From: Bradyrhizobium sp. 138
Lineage (GTDB): Bacteria > Pseudomonadota > Alphaproteobacteria > Rhizobiales > Xanthobacteraceae
DNA: 64,000 bases
Assembly (NCBI RefSeq): GCF_023074075.1
Contig: NZ_JADPKT010000007.1
Span: 372,001 to 436,000, forward strand
Direction: 5' to 3'
The translations under genes and the position numbers were made by a program. Position 1 is the stretch's first letter. Every line of letters starts with the position of its first letter. Below the pieces are notes generated by a model, which worked only from the letters and a program-made list of their open reading frames with translations, was not told the origin of the DNA and made no database searches. Shown here piece after piece: positions 55,307-64,000 of this stretch.

Positions 55307-56338
55307 TCAGTAGTGATCCTCGAAGCGCTTGGCGAGCTCGTCGATGTTCTCCGGCGGCCAGCCCGGCACTTCCATGCCGAGATGCAGACCCATCTGGGCC
55401 AGCACTTCCTTGATCTCGTTGAGCGACTTGCGGCCGAAGTTCGGGGTGCGGAGCATTTCCGCTTCGCTCTTCTGCACGAGGTCGCCGATGTAGACGATGT
55501 TGTCGTTCTTCAAGCAGTTGGCCGAACGCACCGACAGCTCGAGCTCGTCCACCTTCTTGAGGAAGGCCGGGTTGAAGGCGAGGTCCGGGATGATCTCCTG
55601 GGCGACTTCCTTGCGCGGCTCTTCGAAGTTGACGAACACGTTGAGCTGATCCTGCAGGATGCGGGCGGCGTAAGCCACCGAGTCGTCCGGCGAGATCGCG
55701 CCGTTGGTCTCGATCGTCATGGTCAGCTTGTCGTAGTCGAGGATCTGACCCTCGCGGGTGTTCTCGACCTTGTAGGAGACCTTGCGGACCGGCGAGTACA
55801 GGCTGTCGACCGGAATCAGGCCGATCGGCGCATCCTCGGGGCGGTTGCGCTCGGCGGGCACGTAGCCCTTGCCGGTAGCGACCGTGAACTCCATGCGGAT
55901 CTCGGCGCCCTCGTCGAGGGTGCAGATCTGCAGGTCCGGGTTGAGCACCACGACGTCGCCGACGGTCTGGATGTCGCCGGCGGTGACGACGCCCGGGCCC
56001 GACTTCTTCACGACCATGCGCTTGGGGCCTTCGCCCTGCATCTTGATCGAGATGTCCTTGATGTTGAGCACGATGTCGGTGACGTCCTCACGAACGCCCG
56101 CGATCGAGGAGAACTCGTGCAGCACGCCGTCGATATGCACCGACTGCACCGCCGCGCCCTGGAGCGAGGAGAGCAGGATGCGGCGCAGCGCGTTGCCGAG
56201 GGTCTGGCCGAAGCCGCGCTCGAGCGGCTCGGCGACGATGGTCGCGAAACGGTTCGAATCGCTGCCCGGCGTGACCTGGAGCTTGTTCGGTCGAATCAGT
56301 TCTTGCCAATTTTTCTGGATCGTCACTGTTTCACCCAT
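55307..56338 (-). CDS. rpoA: RNA polymerase alpha subunit
   Basis: A 343-residue protein with complete N-terminal assembly domain ([20 protein letters not shown]) and C-terminal domain ([20 protein letters not shown] and [20 protein letters not shown]) that contacts DNA and regulators. Placement between rpsK and rplQ is the standard one. Confidence 0.98.
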   Translation of the reverse strand: MGETVTIQKNWQELIRPNKLQVTPGSDSNRFATIVAEPLERGFGQTLGNALRRILLSSLQGAAVQSVHIDGVLHEFSSIAGVREDVTDIVLNIKDISIKMQGEGPKRMVVKKSGPGVVTAGDIQTVGDVVVLNPDLQICTLDEGAEIRMEFTVATGKGYVPAERNRPEDAPIGLIPVDSLYSPVRKVSYKVENTREGQILDYDKLTMTIETNGAISPDDSVAYAARILQDQLNVFVNFEEPRKEVAQEIIPDLAFNPAFLKKVDELELSVRSANCLKNDNIVYIGDLVQKSEAEMLRTPNFGRKSLNEIKEVLAQMGLHLGMEVPGWPPENIDELAKRFEDHY

Positions 56339-56452
56339 ACAGGCCAGTCAATTTGACAGTTCAAATACTGGCGTTGGAGAAAGGCCGCAGATCATTCCCG
56401 CGGCTTCTTGCAAAGTCATTGCGGGCGCCGATGCGCCCGCAACTCGTAAAAA

Positions 56453-56842
56453 TCAAACGCGACGACGCTTGCGCGGACGGCAACCGTTGTGCGGGATCGT
56501 GGTCACGTCACGGATCGAGGTGACGGTGAAGCCTGCGGCCTGAAGCGCGCGGAGCGCCGATTCGCGGCCCGAACCGGGACCGGCAACTTCGACTTCCAGC
56601 GTGCGCATGCCGTGCTCCTGCGCCTTCTTGGACACGTCCTCGGCGGCAACCTGCGCGGCGTACGGGGTCGACTTGCGCGAGCCCTTGAAGCCCATCGTGC
56701 CGGCGGAGGACCAGGCAATGGTGTTGCCCTGCGCGTCGGTGATGGTGATGGTCGTGTTGTTGAACGACGAGTTCACATGCGCGACGCCGGAGGCGATGTT
56801 CTTGCGCTCACGACGACGAACGCGGGTGGCTTCCTTACCCAT
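56453..56842 (-). CDS. rpsK: 30S ribosomal protein S11
   Basis: A 129-residue S11 from the ATG at 56842: [39 protein letters not shown] and the C-terminal [18 protein letters not shown] are conserved. Follows rpsM after a palindromic repeat. Confidence 0.98.
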   Translation of the reverse strand: MGKEATRVRRRERKNIASGVAHVNSSFNNTTITITDAQGNTIAWSSAGTMGFKGSRKSTPYAAQVAAEDVSKKAQEHGMRTLEVEVAGPGSGRESALRALQAAGFTVTSIRDVTTIPHNGCRPRKRRRV

Positions 56843-56901
56843 TGAGTACCTTTCCTGGAGATCTCGAACGCCGCCGTAATGCCAGCGGCTACACCTGTGA
56901 A

Positions 56902-56974
56902 AAGCGAATAGCGAGTAGCGAATGGCGAATAGGGAGACTTCCCTACCCGCCATTCGGCAATCCCGATTCGCCAG
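56902..56974. repeat. Palindromic repeat after rpsM, GCGAATAGCGAATGG type (copy 2)
   Basis: AGCGAATAGCGAGTAGCG with AATGGCGAATAGGGA at the left is mirrored by TCCCTACCCGCCATTCG at the right, with GATTCGCC near the end. It starts one base after the rpsM stop codon on the coding strand and lies between rpsM and rpsK. Confidence 0.75.
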
Positions 56975-56975
56975 T

Positions 56976-57344
56976 TTACTTCTTCTTGCCGGCGATGGCC
57001 TTCGCCGGACCCTTGCGCGTGCGCGCATTGGTGTGGGTGCGCTGGCCGCGCACCGGCAGACCGCGACGATGACGCAGGCCGCGATAGCAGCCGAGGTCCA
57101 TCAGACGCTTGATGTTGATGCCGACCTCGCGGCGCAGGTCGCCCTCGACGAGATAGTCGCGGTCGATCACTTCGCGGATCTGGAGCACTTCGGCATCGCT
57201 GAGCTGATTGACGCGACGATCCACGGGGATCTTCACCTTCTCCAGGATCTCACCGGCGATCTTCTGACCGATGCCATGGATGTACTGGAGCGCGATCAGC
57301 ACGCGCTTGTTGGTGGGAATGTTCACGCCGGCAATACGGGCCAC
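56976..57344 (-). CDS. rpsM: 30S ribosomal protein S13
   Basis: A 122-residue S13: [36 protein letters not shown] and [20 protein letters not shown] are conserved; the basic tail ends IAGKKK. It follows adk after 184 bases, in which no gene is seen. Confidence 0.98.
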   Translation of the reverse strand: MARIAGVNIPTNKRVLIALQYIHGIGQKIAGEILEKVKIPVDRRVNQLSDAEVLQIREVIDRDYLVEGDLRREVGINIKRLMDLGCYRGLRHRRGLPVRGQRTHTNARTRKGPAKAIAGKKK

Positions 57345-57528
57345 GGCCTTCTCTCCTGTCGCCGATCCTCGTCAGGACCGGGCTTAAGTGCTTGTGTTCT
57401 CGGGCAGGTGTTCACAAACGCGAACACGACGCCCACCCCCGGTCTTCCTGGGGCCCGGCATCGTCTGAAACTATCCGACTTGGATGCGGGGCTTATTAGG
57501 GGATTCCAGGGGCTTTCGTCAACCGCTG

Positions 57529-58410
57529 CTAGCGTTTGGCTCGCTTTTTCGTGACCTTTTTTGCAGCCTTCTTGGCACCCTTTTTGATGGCCTTTTTGAC
57601 TGCCTTTTTCGCCGCTTTCTTGACGGCTTTCTTGCCGGCCGTCTTGGCCGCCTTCTTGGGGCCCTTCACCGCCGACTTGGCGGCCTTTTTGGCCGATTTG
57701 GCGCCCTTTTTGACCGTTTTTGCCGGTTTTTTGGCTGCTTTCCTGGTCGCCGTCTTACCCGCCTTGGCCTTCTTGGCCGGCGCCGCCTTGGCTGCGCTTC
57801 TGGCGTGGGTCTTGGGCTCGACCGCACCGAGCGCCAGGAGCTGGCGATGGATGGCGCGGGTGACCTCGTCGATGGCCATCATGCCGTCGATGGTCGAGAG
57901 CTTCCGCCGCTCGGAATAGTAGTGAATCAGCGGTTCCGTCTGGCTGCGGTAGCTGGCCAGCCGCTTGGTCAGGACCTCCGGGGTGTCGTCAAGCCGGACC
58001 TCCTCGTCGCGCTCCCGCATCTGGGCGACGCGGGTCTCGACTCGGCTGAGCAGCGCGCTCTCGTTGACGCGGAGCTCGATGACGGCGTCAAGCTTGAGGT
58101 GCTTGTGCTTGAGCAGCACGTCCAGCGCCTCGGCCTGCGGCACGGTGCGCGGGAAGCCGTCGAGGATGAAACCGTTCTTGGCGTCCGGCTGGTCGATCCG
58201 ATCGGAGATGATTCCGACCACGACGTCGTCGGGCACGAGGCCACCGCTGGCCATGATCTCCTTGGCCTTCAGCCCGACCGGCGTTCCGGCCGCAACGGCC
58301 GCGCGCAGCATCTCGCCGGTCGAGAGCTGGACGATGCCATAACGCTGCACCAAGAGCTGCGCCTGGGTCCCCTTGCCCGACCCCGGCGGTCCCAGAAGTA
58401 TAATTCTCAT
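57529..58410 (-). CDS. adk: Adenylate kinase with histone H1-like C-terminal tail
   Basis: A 293-residue protein from the ATG at 58410, which overlaps the upstream stop (ATGA). Residues 1-195 are a short-LID adenylate kinase (ATP + AMP to 2 ADP): P-loop GPPGSGKG at 8-15, AMP site [17 protein letters not shown] at 81-89, and a LID with no Cys-type zinc site. Residues from about 200 to the end are a Lys/Ala-rich tail (KKAAKK, KKAVKK, KKAIKK repeats) like histone H1. Usual kinases of this class are about 190-215 residues. The tail could bind nucleic acid; this is inferred from composition only. Confidence 0.93.
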   Translation of the reverse strand: MRIILLGPPGSGKGTQAQLLVQRYGIVQLSTGEMLRAAVAAGTPVGLKAKEIMASGGLVPDDVVVGIISDRIDQPDAKNGFILDGFPRTVPQAEALDVLLKHKHLKLDAVIELRVNESALLSRVETRVAQMRERDEEVRLDDTPEVLTKRLASYRSQTEPLIHYYSERRKLSTIDGMMAIDEVTRAIHRQLLALGAVEPKTHARSAAKAAPAKKAKAGKTATRKAAKKPAKTVKKGAKSAKKAAKSAVKGPKKAAKTAGKKAVKKAAKKAVKKAIKKGAKKAAKKVTKKRAKR

Positions 58411-59618
58411 CGGCGTACGCCCCCCGGATTGGTGAGCGATACCTCGCGCACCTGCGTTTGAAGATCGAGAATAGTGCAAACCACAATCAGCGCCGCACCA
58501 CCATCGACAACCATACTATAAGGCAGACCGATCCCGTAAAGGTCGAACACCTCCGGAATCAACTGCAACGCAGTCAGGTAGACGGCTCCGACGACCGTCG
58601 TCAATGACACGACGCGATCGAGATAGTCGGCAGTCGCCTCGCCAGGCGCAACACCGGGAATTCTGCCACCACGCTGCGCCAAAGATTTGGCTGTGTGCTC
58701 GGGATCGACGACATGGGCCGTGTAAACGAAGGCGAGCAGGAAGACGGCGATCGACACCAGGATCATGTGCACCGGCTGGCCCAGCTGGAAGTGCCGGTAG
58801 GCCGCATTGACGAGCGGGTGATCGCCGCCCAGGACGAAGCCGGCAAGGGCAAGCGGCAGAAAGAAGATCCACGGCGCGACGGTGACCGGAATCAGGAACC
58901 CGGCGCTATTGAGCTTGATCGGCAGTATGGCATCGCGTGCCGGCAATTGCCGCGCGCCGACTTCGCGCGCGCCGAACTCGACCCGAACATTTCGCCGCGC
59001 GCCTTCAACCAGCACGATCACGGCGATAGTCACGACCCAGAGCACGGCGTGGATGATCACGAGATTGCCCGAGACCGCCCCGCTCCGCACGACATTTGCG
59101 ATGCCAGCGACGTCTCGCGGCAGCGAGACGAGCATGCCGACGCTCAAGATCAGCGCCAGGCCGTTGCCGATGCCGTAGTGGGTGATCTGCTCGCTGAGCC
59201 ACACCAGCAGGAAGACGCCGCCAACCATCGAGGCCGTCGCCGTTACCACAAACCACCCGTCGGGAGTCCTGACGAGCTCCGGAAAGGAAATCAGCGTGGA
59301 GGCGATGCCGTAAGCCTGAAAGGCCGCAAGAGCCAGCGTGAGTCCCAGCGTGGCACGGGCGACCTTGCGTCGACCGTCCTCGCCTGAGCGCTCGAGCGAA
59401 CTCAGGCCGCGCCACACCACGGACAGCAACCGGACAAAGATCGCTGCGGTCAGATAGGGAATGAGGCCAAGCGAAAAGAGCGACAGGCGGTCGTTGAAGC
59501 TGGGCAACGACGCCAGCCGCGAAGCATCCAGCCCCGGGATCGGGATCTGCGTGCCCAGCCGAAAAAGGAGCAGCGCGCCAATCGTGAGAGCGATCCGGCG
59601 CGCGAGCTCCCTACTCAT
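58407..59618 (-). CDS. Second SecY-like protein (SecY2), plug region shortened
   Basis: A 403-residue ten-helix SecY homologue lying between secY and adk, with 4-base overlaps at both ends. Compared with the 443-residue SecY upstream it starts about 18 residues later. It has only 23 residues, not 39, between the PG(I/L)D at the end of TM1 and the Pro of the IMPYI/LIPYL helix, so most of the plug helix (GGILGMFNMFAGGG in SecY) is missing. Loop C5 reads PGVAPGEAT where SecY has PGIRPGERT, so the key Arg is Ala 324. Loop C4 also differs ([18 protein letters not shown]). The rest of the fold is kept ([31 protein letters not shown]). It is probably a membrane channel-like paralogue with a changed or lost SecA/ribosome role. 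Confidence 0.85.
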   Translation of the reverse strand: MSRELARRIALTIGALLLFRLGTQIPIPGLDASRLASLPSFNDRLSLFSLGLIPYLTAAIFVRLLSVVWRGLSSLERSGEDGRRKVARATLGLTLALAAFQAYGIASTLISFPELVRTPDGWFVVTATASMVGGVFLLVWLSEQITHYGIGNGLALILSVGMLVSLPRDVAGIANVVRSGAVSGNLVIIHAVLWVVTIAVIVLVEGARRNVRVEFGAREVGARQLPARDAILPIKLNSAGFLIPVTVAPWIFFLPLALAGFVLGGDHPLVNAAYRHFQLGQPVHMILVSIAVFLLAFVYTAHVVDPEHTAKSLAQRGGRIPGVAPGEATADYLDRVVSLTTVVGAVYLTALQLIPEVFDLYGIGLPYSMVVDGGAALIVVCTILDLQTQVREVSLTNPGGVRR

Positions 59619-60946
59619 CTACGGCGGCCGCGCAGCTTCGACTTGCGGATCAGGCCTTCATACTGATGCGCCAGCAGATAGCCCTGCACCTGCGCCACCG
59701 TGTCCATGGTGACGCTGACGACGATCAGCAGCGAGGTGCCGCCGAAGTAGAACGGCACCGAAGCGTAGGAGATCAGGATCTCCGGGATCAAGCAGACGAT
59801 CGCCAGATAGATCGCACCTAACACTGTGACGCGCGAGAGCACGTAGTCGATATATTCGGCGGTGCGCTCGCCGGGGCGGATGCCCGGAATGAAGCCGCCG
59901 TGCTTCTTCAGATTGTCCGCAGTCTCGGTCGGATTGAACACGATCGCGGTATAGAAGAAGGCGAAGAACACGATCAGCGCCAGATACATGATCAGGAACA
60001 GCGGACGGCCGTGGCCGAGCTGGGTGGTGATCCACTGGAACCATTCCGGCCCACTGCCCGCGTTGAAATTGGCGACCGTGGTCGGCAGCAGCAGCAGCGA
60101 GGACGCGAAGATCGGCGGGATCACGCCGGAGGTGTTGAGCTTGAGCGGCAGATGCGAGGACTGGCCCTCGAACATCTTGTTGCCGACCTGGCGCTTCGGA
60201 TACTGGATCAGGAGGCGACGCTGCGCGCGCTCCATGAACACGATGAACGCGATCACGGCGACCGCCATGATGATGACGACCAGGATCAGGCCGGTCGACA
60301 TTGCGCCCTGACGGCCGAGCTCGAGCATGTTGGCGAGCGCGGCGGGCAGCTCAGCGACGATGCCGGCGAGAATGATCAGCGAGATGCCGTTGCCGATACC
60401 GCGCGAGGTGATCTGCTCGCCCAGCCACATCAGGAACATGGTGCCGCCGGTCAGCGTGATGGCCGTGGAGAGGCGGAAGAACATGCCGGGGTCGCTGACG
60501 ACGTTGCCGGCGCCCTCGAGGCCAACCGCAATGCCGTAGGACTGGAACGCGGCCAGGATCACGGTGAGATAGCGGGTGTACTGGTTCAGCAGCTTGCGGC
60601 CGGACTCGCCTTCCTTCTTCAACGCCTCGAGTTGCGGCGAGACGGTGGTGAGGAGCTGGATGATGATCGAGGCCGAGATGTACGGCATGATGTTCAGCGC
60701 GAAGATCGCCATGCGGTGGATGCCGCCGCCGGCGAACATGTTGAACATGCCGAGGATGCCGCCCGCCTGGGAGCGGAACACCTGCTCCCAGATGTTGGGA
60801 TCGATGCCGGGAAGCGGGATGTAGGTCCCGAGCCGATAAACGAGCAGCGCACCCAGGGTGAACCAGATGCGCTTCTTCAGTTCGTCAGCCTTGGCAAACG
60901 CACCGAAATTGAGATTGGCTGCCAGTTGTTCCGCTGCAGAGGCCAT
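59615..60946 (-). CDS. secY: Preprotein translocase channel subunit SecY
   Basis: A 443-residue, ten-helix channel of the Sec translocon. Conserved parts: TM1 and plug (IPLPGIDP, GGILGMFNMFAGGGIHRMA), IFALNIMPYISASIIIQLL, C4 loop FMERAQRRLLIQYPKRQVG, SSHLPLKLNTSGVIPPIFAS, and C5 loop GFIPGIRPGERTAEYIDYVL with Arg 357. It is encoded between rplO and the second SecY-like gene, the standard spc operon position. It should be the functional general translocon. Confidence 0.97.
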   Translation of the reverse strand: MASAAEQLAANLNFGAFAKADELKKRIWFTLGALLVYRLGTYIPLPGIDPNIWEQVFRSQAGGILGMFNMFAGGGIHRMAIFALNIMPYISASIIIQLLTTVSPQLEALKKEGESGRKLLNQYTRYLTVILAAFQSYGIAVGLEGAGNVVSDPGMFFRLSTAITLTGGTMFLMWLGEQITSRGIGNGISLIILAGIVAELPAALANMLELGRQGAMSTGLILVVIIMAVAVIAFIVFMERAQRRLLIQYPKRQVGNKMFEGQSSHLPLKLNTSGVIPPIFASSLLLLPTTVANFNAGSGPEWFQWITTQLGHGRPLFLIMYLALIVFFAFFYTAIVFNPTETADNLKKHGGFIPGIRPGERTAEYIDYVLSRVTVLGAIYLAIVCLIPEILISYASVPFYFGGTSLLIVVSVTMDTVAQVQGYLLAHQYEGLIRKSKLRGRRR

Positions 60947-61094
60947 CTTGGACTTTCTCCCGCCGCCTATTGCGCCGTCATGCCCGCGGCCGGGCTACTC
61001 TCGCGGACGCCGGACATTATCTGGGGCTCGGCTTCGATAAGTCCACGTCCCGCATGCGTAAAGGCCCGCGAGCCGCGGGCCGATGACGCAGTTG

Positions 61095-61580
61095 TTACGC
61101 CGCCTCGCCTTCTTCCTTGGCAGGGGCGAGGATCTTCACCGAACCGCCGGCCTTCTCGACCGCGGCGATCGCGGTCTTGCTGGCGCCGTGCACTTCAATG
61201 TTGAGCTTGGACTTGAGCTCGCCGCGGCCGAGCAGCCGCAGGCCGCCTTTGGCGCGGCGCAGCACGCCGCCCTTCACCAGGGCCTCGACGTTCACGACGC
61301 TGCCGGCGTCGATCTTCTTGGCATCGACCGCTTCCTGGAGCCGGTCGAGATTGATCTCGGCGAACTCGACGCGGAAGATGTTGTTGAAGCCGCGCTTCGG
61401 CAGACGGCGATGCATCGGCATCTGGCCGCCTTCGAAACCCTTGATGCGCACGCCCGAACGCGCGGTCTGGCCCTTGCCGCCGCGGCCGGACTGCTTGCCC
61501 TTGCCCGAACCGATGCCCCGGCCGACGCGCATACGCTTCTTGCGCGAGCCGGCGTTGTCGGCGATATCGCTGAGCTTCAT
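61095..61580 (-). CDS. rplO: 50S ribosomal protein L15
   Basis: A 161-residue L15 from the ATG at 61580: [39 protein letters not shown] and the C-terminal [19 protein letters not shown] are conserved. The frame extends upstream through a palindromic repeat but that part is not coding. Confidence 0.98.
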   Translation of the reverse strand: MKLSDIADNAGSRKKRMRVGRGIGSGKGKQSGRGGKGQTARSGVRIKGFEGGQMPMHRRLPKRGFNNIFRVEFAEINLDRLQEAVDAKKIDAGSVVNVEALVKGGVLRRAKGGLRLLGRGELKSKLNIEVHGASKTAIAAVEKAGGSVKILAPAKEEGEAA

Positions 61581-61600
61581 CGCCCTTCTCCTTGTGTCTT

Positions 61601-61650
61601 GCGCATGATCTTCGCCGAGAACGGGTAGCCCGCCCTTCGGGATCATGCGC
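61601..61650. repeat. Palindromic repeat between rpmD and rplO, GCATGATC type (copy 2)
   Basis: GCGCATGATC (61601-61610) and GATCATGCGC (61641-61650) are perfect inverted arms around a diverged centre with GGGTAGCCCGCCC. The end sequence matches the repeat at 41901-41949. It starts 6 bases after the rpmD stop codon on the coding strand. Confidence 0.75.
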
Positions 61651-61656
61651 CTTTGC

Positions 61657-61851
61657 TTACTTCTCGTCGACGATGCGGACGAGATGGTGAACTTTCTCGA
61701 TCATGCCGCGGACCGCCGGGGTATCCGGCAGTTCGCTGGTGCGGCCGATCTTGTTGAGCTTGAGCCCGATCAGCGTCGAGCGCTGCGAGTGATGGCGGCG
61801 GATTGCGCTGCCGGTCTGCTCGAGCTTGATCGTCTTTGCGGCCTTGGCCAT
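61657..61851 (-). CDS. rpmD: 50S ribosomal protein L30
   Basis: A 64-residue L30: [40 protein letters not shown] and [15 protein letters not shown] are typical. Placed between rpsE and rplO as usual. Confidence 0.97.
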   Translation of the reverse strand: MAKAAKTIKLEQTGSAIRRHHSQRSTLIGLKLNKIGRTSELPDTPAVRGMIEKVHHLVRIVDEK

Positions 61852-61876
61852 GGGAGTCTACTCCGAAAAGCTTCCG

Positions 61877-62473
61877 TTAGTCGGCAGCCGCCTCGGCATC
61901 GCCGCCGATACGGCGAGACTGGAGGGTGGACACCTTGATGTTGCGGCGGGCTGCCACCGAACGCGGCGAATCCTGATGCTTCAGCGCGTCGAAGGTTGCG
62001 CGAACCATGTTGTACGGGTTCGACGAGCCGATCGACTTCGCCACCACGTCCTGGACGCCGAGCGTCTCGAACACGGCGCGCATCGGACCGCCGGCGATGA
62101 TGCCGGTACCGGCCGGAGCTGCACGCAGGTAGACACGGCCCGCGCCATGACGGCCGGCGATGTCGTGATGGAGGGTGCGGCCCTCGCGCAGCGACACGCG
62201 GGTCAAGTTGCGCTTGGCGGACTCGGTTGCCTTGCGGATCGCCTCGGGCACTTCGCGCGCCTTGCCGTGACCGAAGCCGGCGCGGCCCTTCTGGTCGCCG
62301 ATCACGACCAGCGCTGCGAAACCGAAGCGCTTGCCGCCCTTGACGACCTTGGCCACGCGGTTGATGTGGACGAGCTTGTCGACGAACTCGCTGTCGCGCT
62401 CCTCGCGCTCCCTGCGTTCACGTCCGCCGCCGCGTTGATCGCGTCCACCACGTTGTTCGCGTTCAGCTGCCAT
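61877..62473 (-). CDS. rpsE: 30S ribosomal protein S5
   Basis: A 198-residue S5: double-stranded RNA-binding domain ([20 protein letters not shown]) and the C-terminal domain ([20 protein letters not shown]). The N terminus carries about 27 extra residues rich in Arg, Gly and Glu, as in other alphaproteobacteria. Confidence 0.98.
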   Translation of the reverse strand: MAAEREQRGGRDQRGGGRERREREERDSEFVDKLVHINRVAKVVKGGKRFGFAALVVIGDQKGRAGFGHGKAREVPEAIRKATESAKRNLTRVSLREGRTLHHDIAGRHGAGRVYLRAAPAGTGIIAGGPMRAVFETLGVQDVVAKSIGSSNPYNMVRATFDALKHQDSPRSVAARRNIKVSTLQSRRIGGDAEAAAD

Positions 62474-62520
62474 GGTTTTTCCAATCCTTCAGAGGCTTGC
62501 GCCTCAATCCTCAAATTCTG

Positions 62521-62883
62521 TTAGAAGCTCAGCCCGCTCTCACGCGCCGCGTCGGCCAGAGCCTTGACGCGCCCGTGGTAGAGATAGCTGCCGCGATCGA
62601 ACACGACTTCCTTGACGCCCTTCTCGGCGGCGCGCTCGGCCAGCAGCTTGCCGACCGCCTTCGCCGCATCGATGTCGGCGCCGGTCTTGCCGCCGTCGCG
62701 CATCGACTTCTCGAGCGACGAGGCAGAAGCCAGCGTCTCGCCCTTCAGGTCGTCGATGACCTGGGCGTAGATGTGCTTGGACGAGCGGAACACCGACAGA
62801 CGCGGACGACCACCACCGGAGCGGCGCAGCTTCAGCCGCACACTCCGCTTGCGCCGGGCATTGGTAACCTTGGCTTTGGACAT
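62521..62883 (-). CDS. rplR: 50S ribosomal protein L18
   Basis: A 120-residue L18: [38 protein letters not shown] and the C-terminal [20 protein letters not shown] are conserved. It binds 5S rRNA. Confidence 0.98.
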   Translation of the reverse strand: MSKAKVTNARRKRSVRLKLRRSGGGRPRLSVFRSSKHIYAQVIDDLKGETLASASSLEKSMRDGGKTGADIDAAKAVGKLLAERAAEKGVKEVVFDRGSYLYHGRVKALADAARESGLSF

Positions 62884-62894
62884 GACCGGCTCCG

Positions 62895-63428
62895 TTACTT
62901 CTTCTTGCCTTCCTTGCGGAAGATGAATTCGCCAACATACTTCACGCCCTTGCCCTTGTAGGGCTCCGGCGGGCGATAGCTGCGGATCTCGGCCGCGACC
63001 TGGCCGACACGCTGGATGTCGCTGCCCGTCACCGTGATCTCGGTCGGCTTCGGCACGGTGATCGTGATCCCCTCGGGGATCGTGTAGATCACGTCGTGGC
63101 TGTAGCCGAGCGCGAGCTGCAGGTTCTTGCCCTGCATCGCGGCGCGGTAACCGACACCGGTGATCTCGAGCTTCTTCTCGAAGCCCTTGGTGACGCCTTC
63201 GACCAGATTCGCGACCTGGGCGCGAGCGGTACCATAGAGCGCGCGCGCGCGATTAGTCTCGAGTCGCGGCTTGACCTTGATCTGGCCGCTCTCGAGCTTC
63301 ACCTCGACGTCGTCATGAACGACGAACTGAAGCTGGCCCTTCGGCCCCTTCATCTTGACGGTCTGCCCGTCGACGGTCGCGGTAACACCCGACGGCACCG
63401 CCACAGGCCTTTTGCCAACACGTGACAT
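62895..63428 (-). CDS. rplF: 50S ribosomal protein L6
   Basis: A 177-residue L6: [40 protein letters not shown] and the C-terminal [20 protein letters not shown] are conserved. Confidence 0.98.
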   Translation of the reverse strand: MSRVGKRPVAVPSGVTATVDGQTVKMKGPKGQLQFVVHDDVEVKLESGQIKVKPRLETNRARALYGTARAQVANLVEGVTKGFEKKLEITGVGYRAAMQGKNLQLALGYSHDVIYTIPEGITITVPKPTEITVTGSDIQRVGQVAAEIRSYRPPEPYKGKGVKYVGEFIFRKEGKKK

Positions 63429-63444
63429 GGATCAAAAATCCTTC

Positions 63445-63843
63445 TCAGAACACCGTGAAGAGGACTTCACCGCCCACATTCGCGTCGCGCGCGCTGTGGT
63501 CGGCCATGATCCCCTTCGGCGTCGACAACACCGAAATGCCGAGCCCGTTGTTGACCCGCGGCAGGTTCTTCACCGAGGCGTAGACGCGACGCCCGGGCTT
63601 GGAGACACGTTCGATCTCGCGGATGACGGGCTCGCCGTCGAAATACTTCAGCTCGATCTCGATCTCGCTGCGGCCCGAGGAATGCTCGAGCGTGGCGTAG
63701 CCGCGGATGTAGCCCTCGGACTTGAGGACCTCGAGCACGTTCTCGCGCATCTTCGAGCCAGGCGTGGAGACCTTGGTCTTGGAGCGCATCTGCGCGTTGC
63801 GGATACGGGTGATCAGATCGCTGATTGGATCGTGCGTAGACAT
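63445..63843 (-). CDS. rpsH: 30S ribosomal protein S8
   Basis: A 132-residue S8: [32 protein letters not shown] and the C-terminal [20 protein letters not shown] are conserved. It often represses its own operon by binding the mRNA; no such site is assigned here. Confidence 0.98.
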   Translation of the reverse strand: MSTHDPISDLITRIRNAQMRSKTKVSTPGSKMRENVLEVLKSEGYIRGYATLEHSSGRSEIEIELKYFDGEPVIREIERVSKPGRRVYASVKNLPRVNNGLGISVLSTPKGIMADHSARDANVGGEVLFTVF

Positions 63844-63857
63844 CTAAACGACCCTCC

Positions 63858-64000
63858 TTACCAGCTCGACTTCACGAGGCCCGGGACCATGCCCTTGGAG
63901 CCAAGGTCGCGCAGAGCGATACGGGACAGCTTGTTCTTGCGATAGTTCGAGCGCGGGCGGCCCGACAGCTCGCACCGCAGGCGGATGCGGGTCGCCGACG
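63858..64000 (-). CDS. rpsN: 30S ribosomal protein S14, partial
   Basis: Only the C-terminal 46 codons and stop (TAA at 63858-63860) are present. The visible sequence reads [20 protein letters not shown] and ends [15 protein letters not shown], the standard S14 C terminus of the zinc-free type. The rest is beyond the right edge. Confidence 0.96.
   Translation of the reverse strand, partial: SATRIRLRCELSGRPRSNYRKNKLSRIALRDLGSKGMVPGLVKSSW

Overview
The window looks like a chromosome segment of a high-G+C alphaproteobacterium of the order Hyphomicrobiales (Rhizobiales), most likely Bradyrhizobium or a close relative. This rests on the style of the ribosomal proteins, a fused 1163-residue indolepyruvate ferredoxin oxidoreductase, many small secreted proteins including one of the GCG..CRP type, a FliK next to a small FlhB-like protein, and many short palindromic repeats between genes. 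Genus is an inference; no search was run.

Layout. 1-17.8 kb: a mixed region with a partial phosphatase-type hydrolase, a 1-Cys peroxiredoxin, a chemoreceptor, a small histone H1-like protein, an EamA permease, small secreted proteins, an AraC regulator, tRNA-Arg, a VOC protein, a GrlR-like protein and a large PAS histidine kinase. Two genes here are broken by apparent one-base losses: a host-attachment-family gene at 8.4-8.8 kb and an EamA permease at 16.9-17.8 kb. 17.9-23.2 kb: a leftward acyl-CoA cluster (thiolase, DUF35-type partner, MaoC hydratase, SDR, DapA-like aldolase, Nudix hydrolase). 23.2-24.1 kb: a gene-free stretch rich in inverted repeats. 24.1-29.1 kb: the indolepyruvate oxidoreductase and a divergent triheme cytochrome c. 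29.3-42 kb: single genes and pairs (TRIC/UPF0126-type protein, PEP-mutase-like enzyme, ABM and NIPSNAP proteins divergent from an ArsR-type regulator, hydrolases, GST, PccB, class D beta-lactamase). 41.9-43.9 kb: FliK and a small FlhB-like protein. 43.9-48.8 kb: a leftward housekeeping set (HtrA protease, RarA, RluA-type pseudouridine synthase, ATP12 chaperone). 49.1-54.7 kb: porin, HxlR regulator with divergent oxidoreductase, DUF1330, SDR, and a Bug/TctC binding protein. 54.75-64 kb: the distal part of the S10-spc-alpha ribosomal supercluster, running leftward from rpsN (partial) to rplQ.

The most interesting item is in the ribosomal cluster. secY is followed, with a 4-base stop/start overlap, by a second SecY-like gene. 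Its product has lost about 16 residues in the plug region and carries Ala where SecY has the key Arg of cytosolic loop C5. It overlaps adk in the same way. Adk itself carries a tail of about 90 residues rich in Lys and Ala, like histone H1. The same kind of sequence is the whole of a separate small protein at 5.2 kb.

A second theme is intergenic palindromic repeats. At least eight types are visible. They often sit directly after a stop codon, including three places inside the ribosomal operon, and in two cases one repeat is inserted inside another.
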